A stretch of DNA of 64,000 nucleotides, taken from positions 186,001 through 250,000 of the forward strand of contig NZ_CP031844.2 of the NCBI RefSeq assembly GCF_003606345.3. Direction: 5' to 3'. Shown here in pieces: positions 49,469 to 60,829 of the stretch. Under the pieces are notes generated by a model. The model was given only the letters and a program-made list of their open reading frames with translations, searched no databases and was not told the origin of the DNA. The DNA comes from Bartonella krasnovii (GTDB taxonomy: Bacteria; Pseudomonadota; Alphaproteobacteria; Rhizobiales; Rhizobiaceae). A program made the position numbers and the translations under genes. Numbering within the stretch: position 1 is the stretch's first letter; each line of letters starts with the position of its first letter.

Positions 49469-50353
49469 TTATACTGGACTTTGAGATAAAGCAGAATCTC
49501 TGATAGAGTTTTGCACTTTTTCAAATGCACGCATTTCAATCTGTCGTACTCGCTCTCGACTAATGTTAAACTCACCAGAAAGTTCTTCTAGAGTTAATGG
49601 TATATCGCTTAAACGACGTGCTTTGAATATGCGTTTTTCACGTTCATTGAGATTGTCTATAGCATTGCTAAGCATAGAACGACGATTTTCCAATTCACTT
49701 TTTTCAATTAAAATTTGTTCTTGATTGTTAGACTCATCCACCAACCAATCTTGCAACTCGCTGTTTTCTCCTTCTTTTGTACGAAGAGACGCATTGAGTG
49801 AAGTATCACCACCAAGTCGACGATTCATCGATACAACTTCATCTTCTGTGACATTCAACTGGGTCGCAATTTCTTTTACTTGCTCTGTATTAAGATCACC
49901 ACCATCAAGTGCTTGAAGTTTATTTTTTAACTTACGAAGATTAAAAAACAAACGCTTTTGATTGGCCGTTGTCCCCATTTTCACCAAACTCCAAGACCGC
50001 AATACATATTCTTGGATTGATGCTTTAATCCACCAGATTGCATACGTCGCCAAACGAAAACCACGCTCTGGTTCAAAACGCTTGACAGCCTGCATGAGTC
50101 CAATATTACCTTCTGAAATGACTTCCCCAATGGGGAGTCCATAACCGCGATATCCCATCGCAATCTTAGCGACGAGACGCAAATGACTGGTAACCAACCT
50201 ATGTGCAGCTTTTAAATCATTATGCTCACGATAACGTTGAGCGAGCATATATTCCTCTTTTGGCTCAAGCATTGGAAAACGACGCACTTCCTCTAAGTAA
50301 CGGTTTAACCCGCCATCACCTGTGATTACTGATAACAAATTCATATGGGCCAT
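49469..50353 (-). CDS. rpoH: RNA polymerase sigma-32 factor (heat shock)
   Basis: 294 residues. Region 2 contains EGNIGLMQAVKRFEPERGFR, then LATYAIWWIKASIQEYVLRS. Just after it the RpoH box QKRLFFNLRKLK identifies sigma-32 rather than the housekeeping or stationary-phase sigma. Region 4 has the helix-turn-helix LTLEELSGEFNISRERVRQI. A strong AGGAGGGT ribosome binding site precedes the ATG. It lies downstream of rluD on the same strand with a 148-base gap, as in many Alphaproteobacteria. It controls chaperones and proteases on temperature shift, relevant to vector-host passage (inference). Confidence 0.97.
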   Translation of the reverse strand: MAHMNLLSVITGDGGLNRYLEEVRRFPMLEPKEEYMLAQRYREHNDLKAAHRLVTSHLRLVAKIAMGYRGYGLPIGEVISEGNIGLMQAVKRFEPERGFRLATYAIWWIKASIQEYVLRSWSLVKMGTTANQKRLFFNLRKLKNKLQALDGGDLNTEQVKEIATQLNVTEDEVVSMNRRLGGDTSLNASLRTKEGENSELQDWLVDESNNQEQILIEKSELENRRSMLSNAIDNLNEREKRIFKARRLSDIPLTLEELSGEFNISRERVRQIEMRAFEKVQNSIRDSALSQSPV

Positions 50354-50501
50354 ATAGCACCCTCCTTTTATCTGAATTCCCTAATAAGGCAAATTCCATG
50401 TTTAAGATAACCAACTATCCTTGTAACTTCACTCTAGCATATTTTTCAATTTTGTTCAAAAAAAGATATTTTATTGTGAAATCTTGAGATGGAAAAAAGT
50501 T

Positions 50502-51506
50502 TCAATTCATTTTTTTAAAGTGCTTAATAAGTTTAGCCATATCTTGGGGCATTGGTGCAGAAAACGACATAACTTTACCGGTAGAAGGATGTTCAAAAGT
50601 AAGATTTGCAGCATGGAGTGCTTGTCGGTTGAATTGATCGATTATATTTTTGAGAATGGGATTAAGAGTGTTTGATTTTGTTTTAAAAGCATTTCCATAA
50701 ACCGTATCACCGACGAGTGGATGTCCGATATGCGCCATATGAACACGAATCTGATGGGTACGTCCGGTTTCCAGACGACATTCCAGAAGACTAGCAAAAG
50801 GTGTCGAGTCTGCATGAGTCGCATATTTTTCAAGCAGTGAAAAATGTGTAACAGCATGACGTGCATGAGGATTTTGGTTATGGACGACAGTTTGTTTTGT
50901 TCGGTTATGAGGCGAACGGCCAAGTGATGCATCAATTGTCCAGATGTTGCGATGAGGTATTCCCCAAATTAAGGCATGATAGCGTCGATCTAATGCACAG
51001 GTTCGTCCATGATCAGAAAATTGAACACTGAGACTTTTGTGAGCCAGATCATTTTTTGCAACAACCATAACACCGCTTGTATTTTTATCAAGGCGATGGA
51101 CAATACCAGGACGTTTAATACCACCGATACCAGATAAGCTATTCCCACAGTGGTGAATAAGGGCATTAACCAACGTACCAGTCCAATTACCATTGCCAGG
51201 ATGAACAACAAGACCGGCAGGTTTATTAATAACAATGACATGATCATCTTCAAAAAGAATGTCCAATGCAATGGCTTCAGCGCTAGGTTCTGCATCACGC
51301 AGGTCAGGCATCGCCAATTCAATTATTTGGCTAGGTTTTAATTTTGTTTTTGGTTCCTTTATGAATTGACCATCAATTTTAAGACAGCCTTCACGGATGA
51401 GGGTTTGCAAACGTGAACGTGAGAGCGCATTATGATATTGTTTTGCAAGCCACTGATCAAGACGTTGCCCAAGAGCACCTTCATCCGTTATTTTCTGTAT
51501 GACCAT
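50502..51506 (-). CDS. rluD: 23S rRNA pseudouridine synthase RluD
   Basis: 334 residues. An S4 domain (GQRLDQWLAKQYHNALSRSR, then LQTLIREGCLKI) is followed by the RluA-type catalytic core with VVHPGNGNWTGTLVNALIHH and the nucleophile Asp in IVHRLDKNTSGVMVVAKN. The C-terminal part has ECRLETGRTHQIRVHMAHIG and HPLVGDTVYG. RluD makes pseudouridines 1911, 1915 and 1917 in helix 69 of 23S rRNA. Context upstream of rpoH is the usual one and supports RluD over RluC. An aldehyde dehydrogenase gene precedes it on the same strand. Confidence 0.94.
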   Translation of the reverse strand: MVIQKITDEGALGQRLDQWLAKQYHNALSRSRLQTLIREGCLKIDGQFIKEPKTKLKPSQIIELAMPDLRDAEPSAEAIALDILFEDDHVIVINKPAGLVVHPGNGNWTGTLVNALIHHCGNSLSGIGGIKRPGIVHRLDKNTSGVMVVAKNDLAHKSLSVQFSDHGRTCALDRRYHALIWGIPHRNIWTIDASLGRSPHNRTKQTVVHNQNPHARHAVTHFSLLEKYATHADSTPFASLLECRLETGRTHQIRVHMAHIGHPLVGDTVYGNAFKTKSNTLNPILKNIIDQFNRQALHAANLTFEHPSTGKVMSFSAPMPQDMAKLIKHFKKMN

Positions 51507-51535
51507 ACGATTCCTATTAAGTCTTTAATAAGATT

Positions 51536-52966
51536 TTACCAGTACGAAATTGCTTTGCTATCGAGAAATTCTTTAATTCCCCAATGCCCCCCCTCACGAG
51601 CGCGCCCAGAGAATTTCACACCTCCAAAGTAGCTTCCATCAGGTAATCCATGTCCATTAACTTCCACCATACCGGATCGTACTTGTGCCGCAATACGACG
51701 GCATTTGTTGCGATCTTGTGATTGAATATAGTTTGTAAGACCATATTCAGTGTCATTTGCTAAAGTGATGGCTTCTTCTTCTGTACTAAAGGAAAGAATC
51801 GAGAGAACTGGACCAAAGATCTCTTCTTTGAAAATACGCATATGAGGTTTTACATCAGCAAAGACTGTTGGACGGACATAATAACCGCGTTCCATCTCTA
51901 TAGGTAAACCAGTTCCCCCTGCAACAAGAGTTGCCCCTTCATCAATTCCTGATTGGATAAGATCTTGAATTTTGTCATACTGTTTTTTTGAAACGACAGG
52001 TCCAATATGATTACCTTCTTGCCAGTTTGGTCCTACTTTTGTTGTTTCTGCAATATCTTTGGCTATTGTTACGGCTTTGTCATAGATGTTTTGTTCCACA
52101 AGCATGCGAGTCGGTGCATTACAACTTTGTCCACTATTATAAAAGCAGTGTCTTACACCACGCTGAATAGCATCTGAGTCGGCATCAGCAAAGATGATAT
52201 TTGCGCCTTTCCCTCCAAGTTCCAGACAGACTCTTTTTAAAGTAGCACTGGCATTTTTAGAAATATCTTTTCCTGCTCTGGTTGAACCAGTAAAGCTGAT
52301 CATTTCTAGATCAGGATGTGCTGAAAGGTAAGAGCCGACAGTTGCACCATCGCCATTGATTAAATTAAAAACACCGGCAGGAAGCGCGGCTTCATCTAAA
52401 AATTCAGCAAAAAGCATAGCAGAAAGAGGTGCAATTTCAGAGGGTTTTAGCACCATGGTACAGCCAGCCAAGAGAGCGGGGATAACTTTAAGAGTTACCT
52501 GATTCATGGGCCAATTCCATGGCGTAATTAATCCTACGACGCCGATAGGATCGTAGTGAAGGATTGCGTGTTCATTTCCCTTTATTAAAGTTTCTTGGAA
52601 TGAAAACTCTTTATAAGCTTTGATAAAGTCACGAATGTGGGAACTGCCGGTTGCGGTTTGCGCATTAAGCGCCATATCAATCGGTGCTCCCATTTCCATT
52701 GAAATGGTTTTAGCCATGTCTTTGGAACGTTTTTCGTAAATCTCTAAAATTTTTTCAACGAATCCAAGGCGCTCGCTTGGTGGTGTTATTTTCCATTTTG
52801 GAAGCGCTTCTTTCGCTGCATTAATTGCTTTATCGGCATCTTTTGTGCTTCCAAGGCTAATGACAGCACAAGCTTCTTCTGTTGATGGATTAATGACGTC
52901 AAAATCGTGAGGCGTACTTGGGTTATCCCATAAACCATTGATATAAAATTTCCGTTTATTAAACAT
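51536..52966 (-). CDS. NAD(P)-dependent aldehyde dehydrogenase
   Basis: 476 residues, full length for the ALDH superfamily. NAD site GSTRAG within MISFTGSTRAGKDIS, catalytic base Glu in LELGGKGANIIFADAD, nucleophile Cys in YNSGQSCNAPTRMLVEQ and EEIFGPVLSILSF at the C-terminal third. Asn in TPWNWPMNQVTLK stabilises the oxyanion. Oxidises an aldehyde to the acid; the substrate cannot be deduced, and GQSC with N-A-P after it resembles members of the broad aldehyde dehydrogenase family rather than succinate semialdehyde enzymes. It lies 29 bases upstream of rluD on the same strand. GGGAGCG precedes the ATG. Confidence 0.92.
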   Translation of the reverse strand: MFNKRKFYINGLWDNPSTPHDFDVINPSTEEACAVISLGSTKDADKAINAAKEALPKWKITPPSERLGFVEKILEIYEKRSKDMAKTISMEMGAPIDMALNAQTATGSSHIRDFIKAYKEFSFQETLIKGNEHAILHYDPIGVVGLITPWNWPMNQVTLKVIPALLAGCTMVLKPSEIAPLSAMLFAEFLDEAALPAGVFNLINGDGATVGSYLSAHPDLEMISFTGSTRAGKDISKNASATLKRVCLELGGKGANIIFADADSDAIQRGVRHCFYNSGQSCNAPTRMLVEQNIYDKAVTIAKDIAETTKVGPNWQEGNHIGPVVSKKQYDKIQDLIQSGIDEGATLVAGGTGLPIEMERGYYVRPTVFADVKPHMRIFKEEIFGPVLSILSFSTEEEAITLANDTEYGLTNYIQSQDRNKCRRIAAQVRSGMVEVNGHGLPDGSYFGGVKFSGRAREGGHWGIKEFLDSKAISYW

Positions 52967-53428
52967 AATTCGCTCCCTTTTTCTATTTTGTATTTATGTA
53001 ACTATGATTATCTTAGTCTAAGCCTTTTTAAGTGGGGATAACAAGGATAATCTTATAAAAACGTGAGAAATTAGATTGTATTATGATCATCAAATATGGG
53101 GGTTAAATAGAGCAATGCTTCTATAACTGTTTGTATTATTGGGACTAATCGTTTTTATAAAAGGGGAGGCGAAGAGGGGTATAGATAACTTTCTTGACGC
53201 TTTTTATCATGAAGTTTTTTCAAAATAAATGGAATACACGCGATAGGACATTATAAACCTTAGCAATTGCTGTCATACACTTTAAAAGAAAATATTATGC
53301 ATTTTGACCTTATTTTTTTCATTAAAAAGGAACCATCAGCAAAAGGTTATTAACCTTCATATGATAGCTTCTATAAATTCTTTTTGAAAAGGTCATTTTT
53401 CTCATTGCTATAAATTTGTTGGGTTCCC
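52967..53428. other. Intergenic region between divergent genes
   Basis: 461 bases holding the promoters of the aldehyde dehydrogenase gene and ftsK. No repeat or gene remnant is recognised. Confidence 0.5.
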
Positions 53429-56014
53429 ATGCATAATTCGAAAACAAAATCTATTTCTACGTCTGTTTTGTCTGATAATGGTACGAAAGGCGCATCAAAA
53501 GAAGATTTGTCTATTAAGATTACAGATATATTTCCTTATCCGGAAGTGTGGAAAAAGGCATTTACCCTCGGAAAAAATGTCCGTTTTACACGAACTCCAG
53601 AAGTTGAGATTTTACGTCGTCGTATAGAAACAGATCCAGTTTTTGCAAAACAATTTAAAATTTTTACGAAGCAAGATCGAAAAAAAATTACAGATGTTAC
53701 GCATTTTAACAAGAAAACAACAAATATTCTATCGACAAAAAAAGTCATTAATCCCCTCTCGATAGAGAATAAAACCTCAGTTTGTCATTCAACAGTTTTA
53801 AAGCAGTTGTCACAGGAAGCTATTAGCATACCATCAGCCAATATTTCCCTTGAGGAAGATAACCAAGAGCATGAATTATACGTGAAAAATGAGCTACAAA
53901 AAATAAAGCCTGCTCTACACCTTTCTGATGATGCATTTTTTGAGTGTGGGTCTTTGATATTTGAGCCTGTGGATACTCAAACTTCAAAAGAGGATGGTAC
54001 ACCGGTTGATGTAACAAATGAAACGAAACATGATACACTTGATATCCCTTCTACCTTTGATGACTCAATAACGGCTCTTTACCGTGTTCTTGAATACCGT
54101 TTTCCGCAACTCTATGATTCAATTACATCAGAATCTTCAGCGGAAAGGATGAGAGGCGTTGAGCAAATTTCTGATTTAATGAATACGAGTAATGATCCTA
54201 TAAGGGAATCTAAAGAGTATCATTCTAAGCTTTCTGTTGAAGATTCCACTCATATGTTAAATGATACTGAGGTATTAAGTAACACTGGGGATACTATAGA
54301 GACAGAGGAACCCCATAATACTGTTGCCCATAATGCTATAGATTGCCAAACAAAGGATGTCACAAAGAATTCAAAAGAGTTTTCTGTGATGCAAGCAAGC
54401 GATAAAACGAAAACATTGCAATCTACCCGCGCGCCCTTAGGCAATCATAATTCTTCTTTTATGAAAAATATTCAATCTATTGACTGTGATGTTTATGAGT
54501 TTCCCCCGATTAGTTTATTACAGAAACCTGTTTTCCATGAAGGGACGGTGATTTCTCAGGAAACATTAGAACGTGGCGCTGGACTTTTGGAAAGTGTTTT
54601 GGAAGATTTTGGCATTAAGGGTGAAATTATCCATGTCCATCCAGGGCCAGTTGTAACAATGTATGAATTTGAGCCTGCTGCAGGTGTAAAGTCATCGCGT
54701 GTTATTAATCTTTCTGATGATATTGCACGTTCTATGTCTGCTATTTCCACACGCGTTGCTGTCATTCCTGGACGGAATGTTATTGGGATTGAGTTGCCTA
54801 ATGCGGTTCGTGAAACTGTTTATTTACGGGAATTAATCCAAACGCGTTCTTTTCGTGAAAGTGAATTTAAGCTTGCTCTTGCTTTGGGGAAAGGAATTAA
54901 TGGGGAACCTGTTATTGCCGAATTAGCGAAAATGCCTCATTTATTGGTTGCAGGGACAACCGGATCAGGAAAATCTGTTGCAATTAATACAATGATTTTA
55001 TCGATTCTTTATCGGATGACGCCCCAGCAGTGTCGTTTGATTATGGTTGATCCTAAAATGTTAGAGCTTTCTGTTTATGATGGCATTCCACATCTTTTAA
55101 CACCTGTTGTAACAGATCCTAAAAAAGCGGTCACCGCTTTAAAATGGGCGGTTCGAGAAATGGAAGAGCGCTATCGCAAAATGGCGAAATTAGGTGTGCG
55201 TAATATTGATGGTTTTAATGCACGCGTTGCTCTTGCGGCTCAAAAAGGTGAAACGATCATGTGTACTGTACAGTCGGGTTTTGATAAAGAAACAGGGGAA
55301 ATGCTTTATCATGAAGAAGCCATGGATCTTACACAGCTTCCTTATATTGTCGTGATTGTTGATGAAATGGCTGATCTTATGATGGTGGCAGGGAAAGAAA
55401 TTGAGAATGCCATTCAGCGTTTAGCGCAAATGGCGCGTGCAGCAGGTATCCATCTGATTATGGCAACGCAGCGTCCTTCTGTTGATGTTATCACGGGGAC
55501 AATTAAGGCAAACTTTCCTACCCGCATTTCTTTTCAGGTTACATCAAAAATTGATAGTCGTACGATTTTAGGTGAACAAGGGGCTGAAACGCTTTTAGGT
55601 CAAGGAGATATGCTTCATATGGCAGGGGGGGGGCGTATTGTACGCGTTCATGGACCTTTTGTCTCTGATGAAGAAGTTGAATCGATTGTTGCTCATCTTA
55701 AAATGCAAGGAAAACCTGATTATTTAGCAACGGTCACGGATAATGAAGACGAAAACAATGATGATGTTTCTACTGGTACGACGACTGAAATTTCTGAGGA
55801 AGAAAATTTTGATGAAGAAAGTGAGAGACTCTATAACCAAGCTGTAAAGATTGTTATGCGTGATAAAAAATGTTCAACATCTTATATACAGCGCCGTCTT
55901 TCAATCGGTTATAATAAAGCAGCTTCTCTTGTTGAGCGTATGGAGGAAAAAGGTATTGTGGGAGCCGCCAATCACGTTGGAAAACGTGAAATTTTACTCA
56001 ATGAAGGAAAATAA
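53429..56014 (+). CDS. ftsK: FtsK/SpoIIIE-type DNA translocase without membrane anchor
   Basis: 861 residues. The motor domain is complete: Walker A GTTGSGKS at residues 509-516, [20 protein letters not shown], Walker [32 protein letters not shown] and [13 protein letters not shown]. The C-terminal gamma domain (VIMRD-like, then [20 protein letters not shown] followed by [11 protein letters not shown]) recognises KOPS-type sequences. The N-terminal 365 residues are hydrophilic and low in conservation, and there are no membrane helices, unlike E. coli FtsK. Rhizobiales often encode both an anchored and a soluble FtsK; this looks like the soluble one. It pumps chromosome ends apart during division. 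The start is the first ATG. Confidence 0.93.
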   Translation: MHNSKTKSISTSVLSDNGTKGASKEDLSIKITDIFPYPEVWKKAFTLGKNVRFTRTPEVEILRRRIETDPVFAKQFKIFTKQDRKKITDVTHFNKKTTNILSTKKVINPLSIENKTSVCHSTVLKQLSQEAISIPSANISLEEDNQEHELYVKNELQKIKPALHLSDDAFFECGSLIFEPVDTQTSKEDGTPVDVTNETKHDTLDIPSTFDDSITALYRVLEYRFPQLYDSITSESSAERMRGVEQISDLMNTSNDPIRESKEYHSKLSVEDSTHMLNDTEVLSNTGDTIETEEPHNTVAHNAIDCQTKDVTKNSKEFSVMQASDKTKTLQSTRAPLGNHNSSFMKNIQSIDCDVYEFPPISLLQKPVFHEGTVISQETLERGAGLLESVLEDFGIKGEIIHVHPGPVVTMYEFEPAAGVKSSRVINLSDDIARSMSAISTRVAVIPGRNVIGIELPNAVRETVYLRELIQTRSFRESEFKLALALGKGINGEPVIAELAKMPHLLVAGTTGSGKSVAINTMILSILYRMTPQQCRLIMVDPKMLELSVYDGIPHLLTPVVTDPKKAVTALKWAVREMEERYRKMAKLGVRNIDGFNARVALAAQKGETIMCTVQSGFDKETGEMLYHEEAMDLTQLPYIVVIVDEMADLMMVAGKEIENAIQRLAQMARAAGIHLIMATQRPSVDVITGTIKANFPTRISFQVTSKIDSRTILGEQGAETLLGQGDMLHMAGGGRIVRVHGPFVSDEEVESIVAHLKMQGKPDYLATVTDNEDENNDDVSTGTTTEISEEENFDEESERLYNQAVKIVMRDKKCSTSYIQRRLSIGYNKAASLVERMEEKGIVGAANHVGKREILLNEGK

Positions 56015-56479
56015 ATGAGCATATTTAAAATATACGATTTTTAAAATGTCAGATAGTCATTATTTAAAGAGCGAATGTGTGTTTTATTTTTTTAAGTCAG
56101 ATCTGACCATCTATTTATTTTTTGAGAGCCCTATTAAAAAAATTGAGTAGAGAATAATAAAGCAACCTTTTAATGGCTCATGAGAAGAACAAGTTGATAC
56201 AAAAGGGGGGAGATGTTTGTAACATTTCTCGAGGGTCTTGAATGTGAATAAATGAAATAAATCTTTGATGAGAAAACAGATGATTTTTGTTTTTTTCTGT
56301 AGTGGTTTTAATGAAAAAGGGTCTTTAAAGTATTCTGGAAAACATCATAAGAAGAGTCTCCAAAGATCTTGGATGCTTTAAAACGCTACGAATTTATGAT
56401 TATTGGATGTCTTTGCGTAAGATAAGGTGTTTTTACGAGAATCTTTATTTATTTTTTTAGCTTCTGATTTTAATAATAT
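56015..56479. other. Spacer after ftsK
   Basis: No gene. A block at 56215-56280 (AACATTTCTCGAGGGTCTTG, then AATAAATCTTTG) resembles the first block of repeat family A but nothing more follows. Confidence 0.4.
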
Positions 56480-56935
56480 AATATATTGAATTACAAAGAT
56501 AATTTATCTTTATTCCTATTGAATAAAAGCCTCAAGTATCGTAAAATTTTCTCGTCTCAAGTCTGTTTATATTGAAACAATCAAAATCGTTTTGTACTTC
56601 ATAGTAGAAGCGGTGGAGGATAAAAAAATATTTAAAAGGAATAAAAATACCTCTTATGAACATTTTCCAATACAAAAACTATTGGATATATTATGGACTG
56701 GGCGAGTATAATAATAGTGCGAGCGAGCTCTTTTAGAAGAATAAAAAGGTAAAATCATAATGCTGTGTTATTCTTTATGAGGTCTTTACATTACAACATT
56801 ACCGATGCCGCCATAATAAAATAAGCTTGGAACAAGGTGCTTCTTTAAGACAGGTGTATGAGTACATGAAATAAGTACATTCTTTTGGGAGTTACTATTT
56901 TATGTGAGGGGCATTTTTCTTTGTAACAAGCTTTA
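56480..56935 (+). repeat. Degenerate dispersed repeat, family B, copy 2
   Basis: Blocks shared with copies 1 and 3: CTCAAGTATCGTAAAATTTT, GGAATAAAAATACCTCTTAT followed by GAACATTTTCCAATAC, CATGAAATAAG, and TTTTATGTGAGGGGCATTTT. The remaining 186 bases to the kinase gene hold no gene. This copy ends where the histidine kinase promoter region starts. Confidence 0.55.
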
Positions 56936-57121
56936 TTACAACAATAGGGAAACAAGTAATAGTGTTGGAAGATTTTTTACTCTTGTTTTGTTGGTGAAAC
57001 AGTCAAAATTTTGCTACAGATAATTGATAATGAGATATCAAGTTTTTAACGAGAGCAGGTATTTTTAAATAAATTAGCATTATTCGTTTGAGAGTTAATC
57101 CAACACTTTTTAGTTTTAGTT

Positions 57122-58822
57122 ATGTCATTAAAAGCAGATGAGTTAAGTACAAGTGGATTAGAATGTAAGCAAGAAGCTTTTTGTTTTACACCAGAGCTTT
57201 TGCCTCGGCCTTTTACATGGGAAATTGATTGCAACGGTTTATTTTGTGAAGTTTCAAAAGAGTTAGCTGAAGTTGTTGGGCCTCTCTCTTCCTCTATTTT
57301 AGGATGTAGTTTTCATGAGCTTGCTTATCAATTTAATGATGATCGATATCTGGTTCTCAGTCGTTTTATTGAAGCAGCTATGCCGTGGAGTAAAGAGATT
57401 GTTCAATGGCCTGTTGATGGTTGCTCAAAATGGCTTGATGTTGAATTGTCGGCTTTGCCAATTTTTGATGTTAAAAAGCAACTTAAGGGGTTTCGTGGTT
57501 TTGGGATTTTAAAAATACAAGAAAAAGTTCAAGAAAAAAGAGATGGAAATCTGGCGACGGAAATGCCGCATCTTACGGAGATAGAGCGCTCAGCTTTTCG
57601 TGAGATTGCAGAGCAATTACGTGATGAATTGAACTCATCAGTAAAAGAAGAAAACTTTGTTGAAGAAACAACTATTCAGTTACCACATCCACAAACATTG
57701 CCAGTAAATGCTATAGAACAAGTGCTCATAAAAGAACCCGCTGCAGTTTTATCATTGTTGGATACAGCAACAGATGGTGTTTTATGGTTAGATGAACAAG
57801 GCTTTATTCAATCAGCAAGTAAGGCTGCTTTAGCATTAATGGGTTATGAAATAAATGAACTACGAGGACAACCACTCTCTTCACTCTTTACTTTGCCAAG
57901 TCGATTTTTGGTTGAAAAATATTTTAAATTAATCCGTATAAAGAAAAAAAATCAGATTTTAAAATGCAGTGAAACAGCTGATTTAATGACGAAAAGTCAT
58001 AAAAATAGAACTGTTTTTATAACGATTGTATTTTTGGCACAGCAAGGCAATTATGCTGTTATGTTGCGTGATATAACAAAAACAGTTCTATCAGAAGAAA
58101 AAAAAGCAGAAGAGAATAAAATCGTCGGAGTTGTTCATGAAATACGGACACCTTTGAATGCTCTTATTGGTTTTGCAGAAATTATGAGAGAGGGCCGTTT
58201 TGGTTCGATAGAAAATGAGCGTTATCATGGATATTTACGCGATATTATCTCCTCTGGAAAACATATATTATCACTCATTAACCAATTACTAGAATGTTCA
58301 AAGATCAATTACTCTGGTTCCGATAACCAGAGTAATTCTTCCCTTACTTCTGAAACATTTGATGTGATATCTTGTTTACGTGCAACGATAGCTTTTCTTG
58401 AAACTCAAGCCAATCATAATGGTATTATCATGCGCATTGTTGCTCCACCACATGTTCCATTTATTCCTGTATCACAACAAATGTTTCGCCAGATTATATG
58501 GAATCTTCTTTCCAATGCTATTCGTTTTACCCCCTTGGGTGGTCAGATTATTATTCATGTTTCTTACAGAAAAGAACGCGTAAAAATTTCAGTGAGTGAT
58601 AATGGTATAGGAATGAGCCAAGAAGAGATTGTACAGGCCCTACAACCTTATGGTCAAGTAGAGCGCAAAGATGGTCGATCTGGTGACAGTGCTTTTATGG
58701 GTACAGGCCTAGGACTTCCTATGTGTAAGGCAATGGTGGAAGAAAGAGGGGGAGAATTTTTATTGTTCTCAAAACCCAATCATGGAACAACTGTGGAAAT
58801 GTTTTTTCCTCGTGTTCCATGA
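57122..58822 (+). CDS. PAS-domain sensor histidine kinase, PdhS/DivJ/PleC-like
   Basis: 566 residues, no membrane helix, so cytoplasmic. A PAS-like region at residues 25-130 (FTWEIDCNGLFCEVSKELAE) and a second PAS at about 212-320 (LLDTATDGVLWLDEQGFIQS, YEINELRGQPLSSLF) precede the kinase core. Phosphoacceptor His is in VVHEIRTPLNALIGFAEIM (about residue 338), the N box is IIWNLLSNAIRFTPLGGQI, G1 is VSDNGIGMSQEE and G2 is GTGLGLPMCKAMVEERGG. The core resembles the alphaproteobacterial cell-cycle kinases that act on DivK; Brucella PdhS is about 1000 residues, so this one is short. The upstream DNA is repeat, and I cannot exclude loss of an N-terminal part. No response regulator is adjacent. 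Confidence 0.88.
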   Translation: MSLKADELSTSGLECKQEAFCFTPELLPRPFTWEIDCNGLFCEVSKELAEVVGPLSSSILGCSFHELAYQFNDDRYLVLSRFIEAAMPWSKEIVQWPVDGCSKWLDVELSALPIFDVKKQLKGFRGFGILKIQEKVQEKRDGNLATEMPHLTEIERSAFREIAEQLRDELNSSVKEENFVEETTIQLPHPQTLPVNAIEQVLIKEPAAVLSLLDTATDGVLWLDEQGFIQSASKAALALMGYEINELRGQPLSSLFTLPSRFLVEKYFKLIRIKKKNQILKCSETADLMTKSHKNRTVFITIVFLAQQGNYAVMLRDITKTVLSEEKKAEENKIVGVVHEIRTPLNALIGFAEIMREGRFGSIENERYHGYLRDIISSGKHILSLINQLLECSKINYSGSDNQSNSSLTSETFDVISCLRATIAFLETQANHNGIIMRIVAPPHVPFIPVSQQMFRQIIWNLLSNAIRFTPLGGQIIIHVSYRKERVKISVSDNGIGMSQEEIVQALQPYGQVERKDGRSGDSAFMGTGLGLPMCKAMVEERGGEFLLFSKPNHGTTVEMFFPRVP

Positions 58823-58840
58823 TATAAATCTTGTATAAAT

Positions 58841-59251
58841 TTACTTTTTCTTAGCTAGAAGGTCTCTAATTTCTGTTAAAAGTTGTTCTTCTGAAGAGGT
58901 TTTTTTGGGGTTTTCTCCTTCTTCTTTTCTACGAATTTTATTCATAGCTTTAACGAAGAAAAAAAGAACCCAAGCAATAATGAGAAAATTGATCAATAAA
59001 GTGATAAAGTGCCCATAGCTAATAGTTGCTCCTGCTGCTTTGGCTGCACTCAAAGTCGCTTGTTTTTCGCCAGCAAGTTGAATAAACATATTAGAAAAAT
59101 CAATTCCACCTGTAAAAAGCCCAATGATTGGCATAAAAATATCATTGACCACTGAATTGACCAAGTTACCAAAAGCGCCACCGATGATCACACCAATAGC
59201 AAGATCAATCATATTACCTTTTAGGGCAAATTCTTTAAATTCTTTAAGCAT
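58841..59251 (-). CDS. mscL: Large-conductance mechanosensitive channel
   Basis: 136 residues. Homopentameric inner membrane channel that opens under hypo-osmotic stress. The N-terminal helix [20 protein letters not shown] continues into TM1, [20 protein letters not shown] with [14 protein letters not shown]2 is [20 protein letters not shown]; and the C-terminal helix is charged ([20 protein letters not shown], then LLTEIRDLL). Length and order are normal. It lies tail to tail with the kinase gene (18-base gap). GGGGAAACC precedes the ATG. Confidence 0.97.
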   Translation of the reverse strand: MLKEFKEFALKGNMIDLAIGVIIGGAFGNLVNSVVNDIFMPIIGLFTGGIDFSNMFIQLAGEKQATLSAAKAAGATISYGHFITLLINFLIIAWVLFFFVKAMNKIRRKEEGENPKKTSSEEQLLTEIRDLLAKKK

Positions 59252-59689
59252 TGCGGTTTCCCCTTTATGTAAGCGATATACGGTAATTTACTTACCGCTT
59301 TTGATGAAAAAGGAAAGGGCAGATTTTATCTTCAGAATTATACTACAACATTAATATTATTTTCCAATAACTTTATGCGGCTTAATAAATAGCTCTATGA
59401 ATTCTATTTGAAATACATATTTCTCATAGAGGAGCTTTTTTGATAAAAACGGTATCTTCTTTCAGGAAGCTTCGTGAATAAAGTATTATATATTGGTATA
59501 AAAAGAGAATTGAGAATAAAAAAATTATGTTTCAGCTCTGATGGGCAAATGGATCGATGAAGCGGCATAAAACTTACAGTTTGCCTCCTCTTAACTCAGC
59601 AAGCGATAGAGAAATGAGGAGCATAAGCTTATCTAAAAGCTATTTGTACTTTATTGCATAGGTTGAAAATGATTATAATTTTAACAGAA
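59252..59689. other. Spacer upstream of mscL
   Basis: No gene remnant recognised; contains the mscL promoter region. Confidence 0.45.
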
Positions 59690-60125
59690 AATGACGCATT
59701 GATTTATGATGATAAATCATCCCTTTTAACTTAAATCATAACGTTGAATATCGTAAAATTTCTCCATTACAGTCTCTTTCATTAAAAAAATCAAATACTT
59801 GCATGTCATAAACAGGGCTGGTACGTTGGTAAAAAACACGAAAGAAATAAAATTCCTCTTATCAATCGTCTCAAGTACTAAGAGTTGTAGAAATATTCAG
59901 AATAAGCAAAATGTGTGATAGTGCTGGCTTGTTGTGCCATAAGCGTAAAGATGCTTGTGCTCTATAAGTTTTATGTATTTTATAGGGCTTTATCGTTATA
60001 TCCAATCACGGATGGTATCGTGAAATAGGGTGAACAGCATTAAAAAATATTTCTTTAAAGAAAGAATTATCAATCCAATGTGGAGTTCTGTTTTATATGA
60101 AGGGTTTGCCTCCCATTGGAGACAT
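59690..60125 (+). repeat. Degenerate dispersed repeat, family B, copy 3
   Basis: Blocks in the same order as copies 1 and 2: TTGAATATCGTAAAATTTCT, AAATTCCTCTTATCAATCGT followed by CTCAAGTACTA, TGCTGGCTTGTTGTGCCATA with AGCGTAAAGATGCTTGTGCT, ATCGTGAAATAGGGTG, and TTTTATATGAAGGGTTTGCC. Copies 1 and 3 are the closest pair. The frame that begins at its 3' end (60097-60387) is judged to be chance. Confidence 0.58.
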
Positions 60126-60829
60126 ATTTTATCAGTTGATAAATATGAGAGATATAGGTTTTACAAGATCGTTTTGGTTTACAAGGCGCGAGTACGATAA
60201 GTGTATGTTTAATGATCAACTGTCATTACTTAAACTGTATGTTAGACCAAGCATCGATAGATGCAAAACTGTATTTTGTGCACCAGCAATGGTAACAACA
60301 CAGATTCTTCAAAATTTTATTAATATATTACAAACGGTTGAATACTACGCTGCTAAATGGCGCAACAATGGTATGAATGTAAGATGATTTTACGAACTAT
60401 TTACTCTCAATGCTAGGAGAAAAACAGCTTTATGGAGCAACCTTTTTTTCTGTTGAAAACGATATTATACCAAGGAATTTAGGGAATAGAGATCATTTTC
60501 TTTTATAAAGGGATTATGAGCTTGCTTGCAAGAGATAAGATCGTAGTTTGTTGAAGAGCTATTGATATCTCAAGTCATACGTCATATGGGCATTTCATAT
60601 TTTATAAGATTTAGGATTTACAAACATATTTAATTACTAACAATTGTGAAAAGAGAAAATTATTTTCTATTCAGGTTCCGTAAAAATTCGTGTGAATGCC
60701 GATGAGGTGATAAGCTTTCTTATGAAAGGGTGGGGTATTATATGAATGATATGCTCTTTTAGCGATCTTTTGTGTTAAAAGGTGTATGTGAAGTGTGATG
60801 GATCATTTTTATGTTGTGGAGAAGGATTG
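60126..60829. other. Interval before pyrD
   Basis: A 96-codon frame (60097-60387) begins inside repeat B and has no ribosome binding site or family match; I treat it as chance. Nothing else is readable. Confidence 0.4.

Noticed and set aside
60097..60387. 96-codon frame before pyrD
   Set aside because: Starts in repeat B, lacks a ribosome binding site, and resembles no family.
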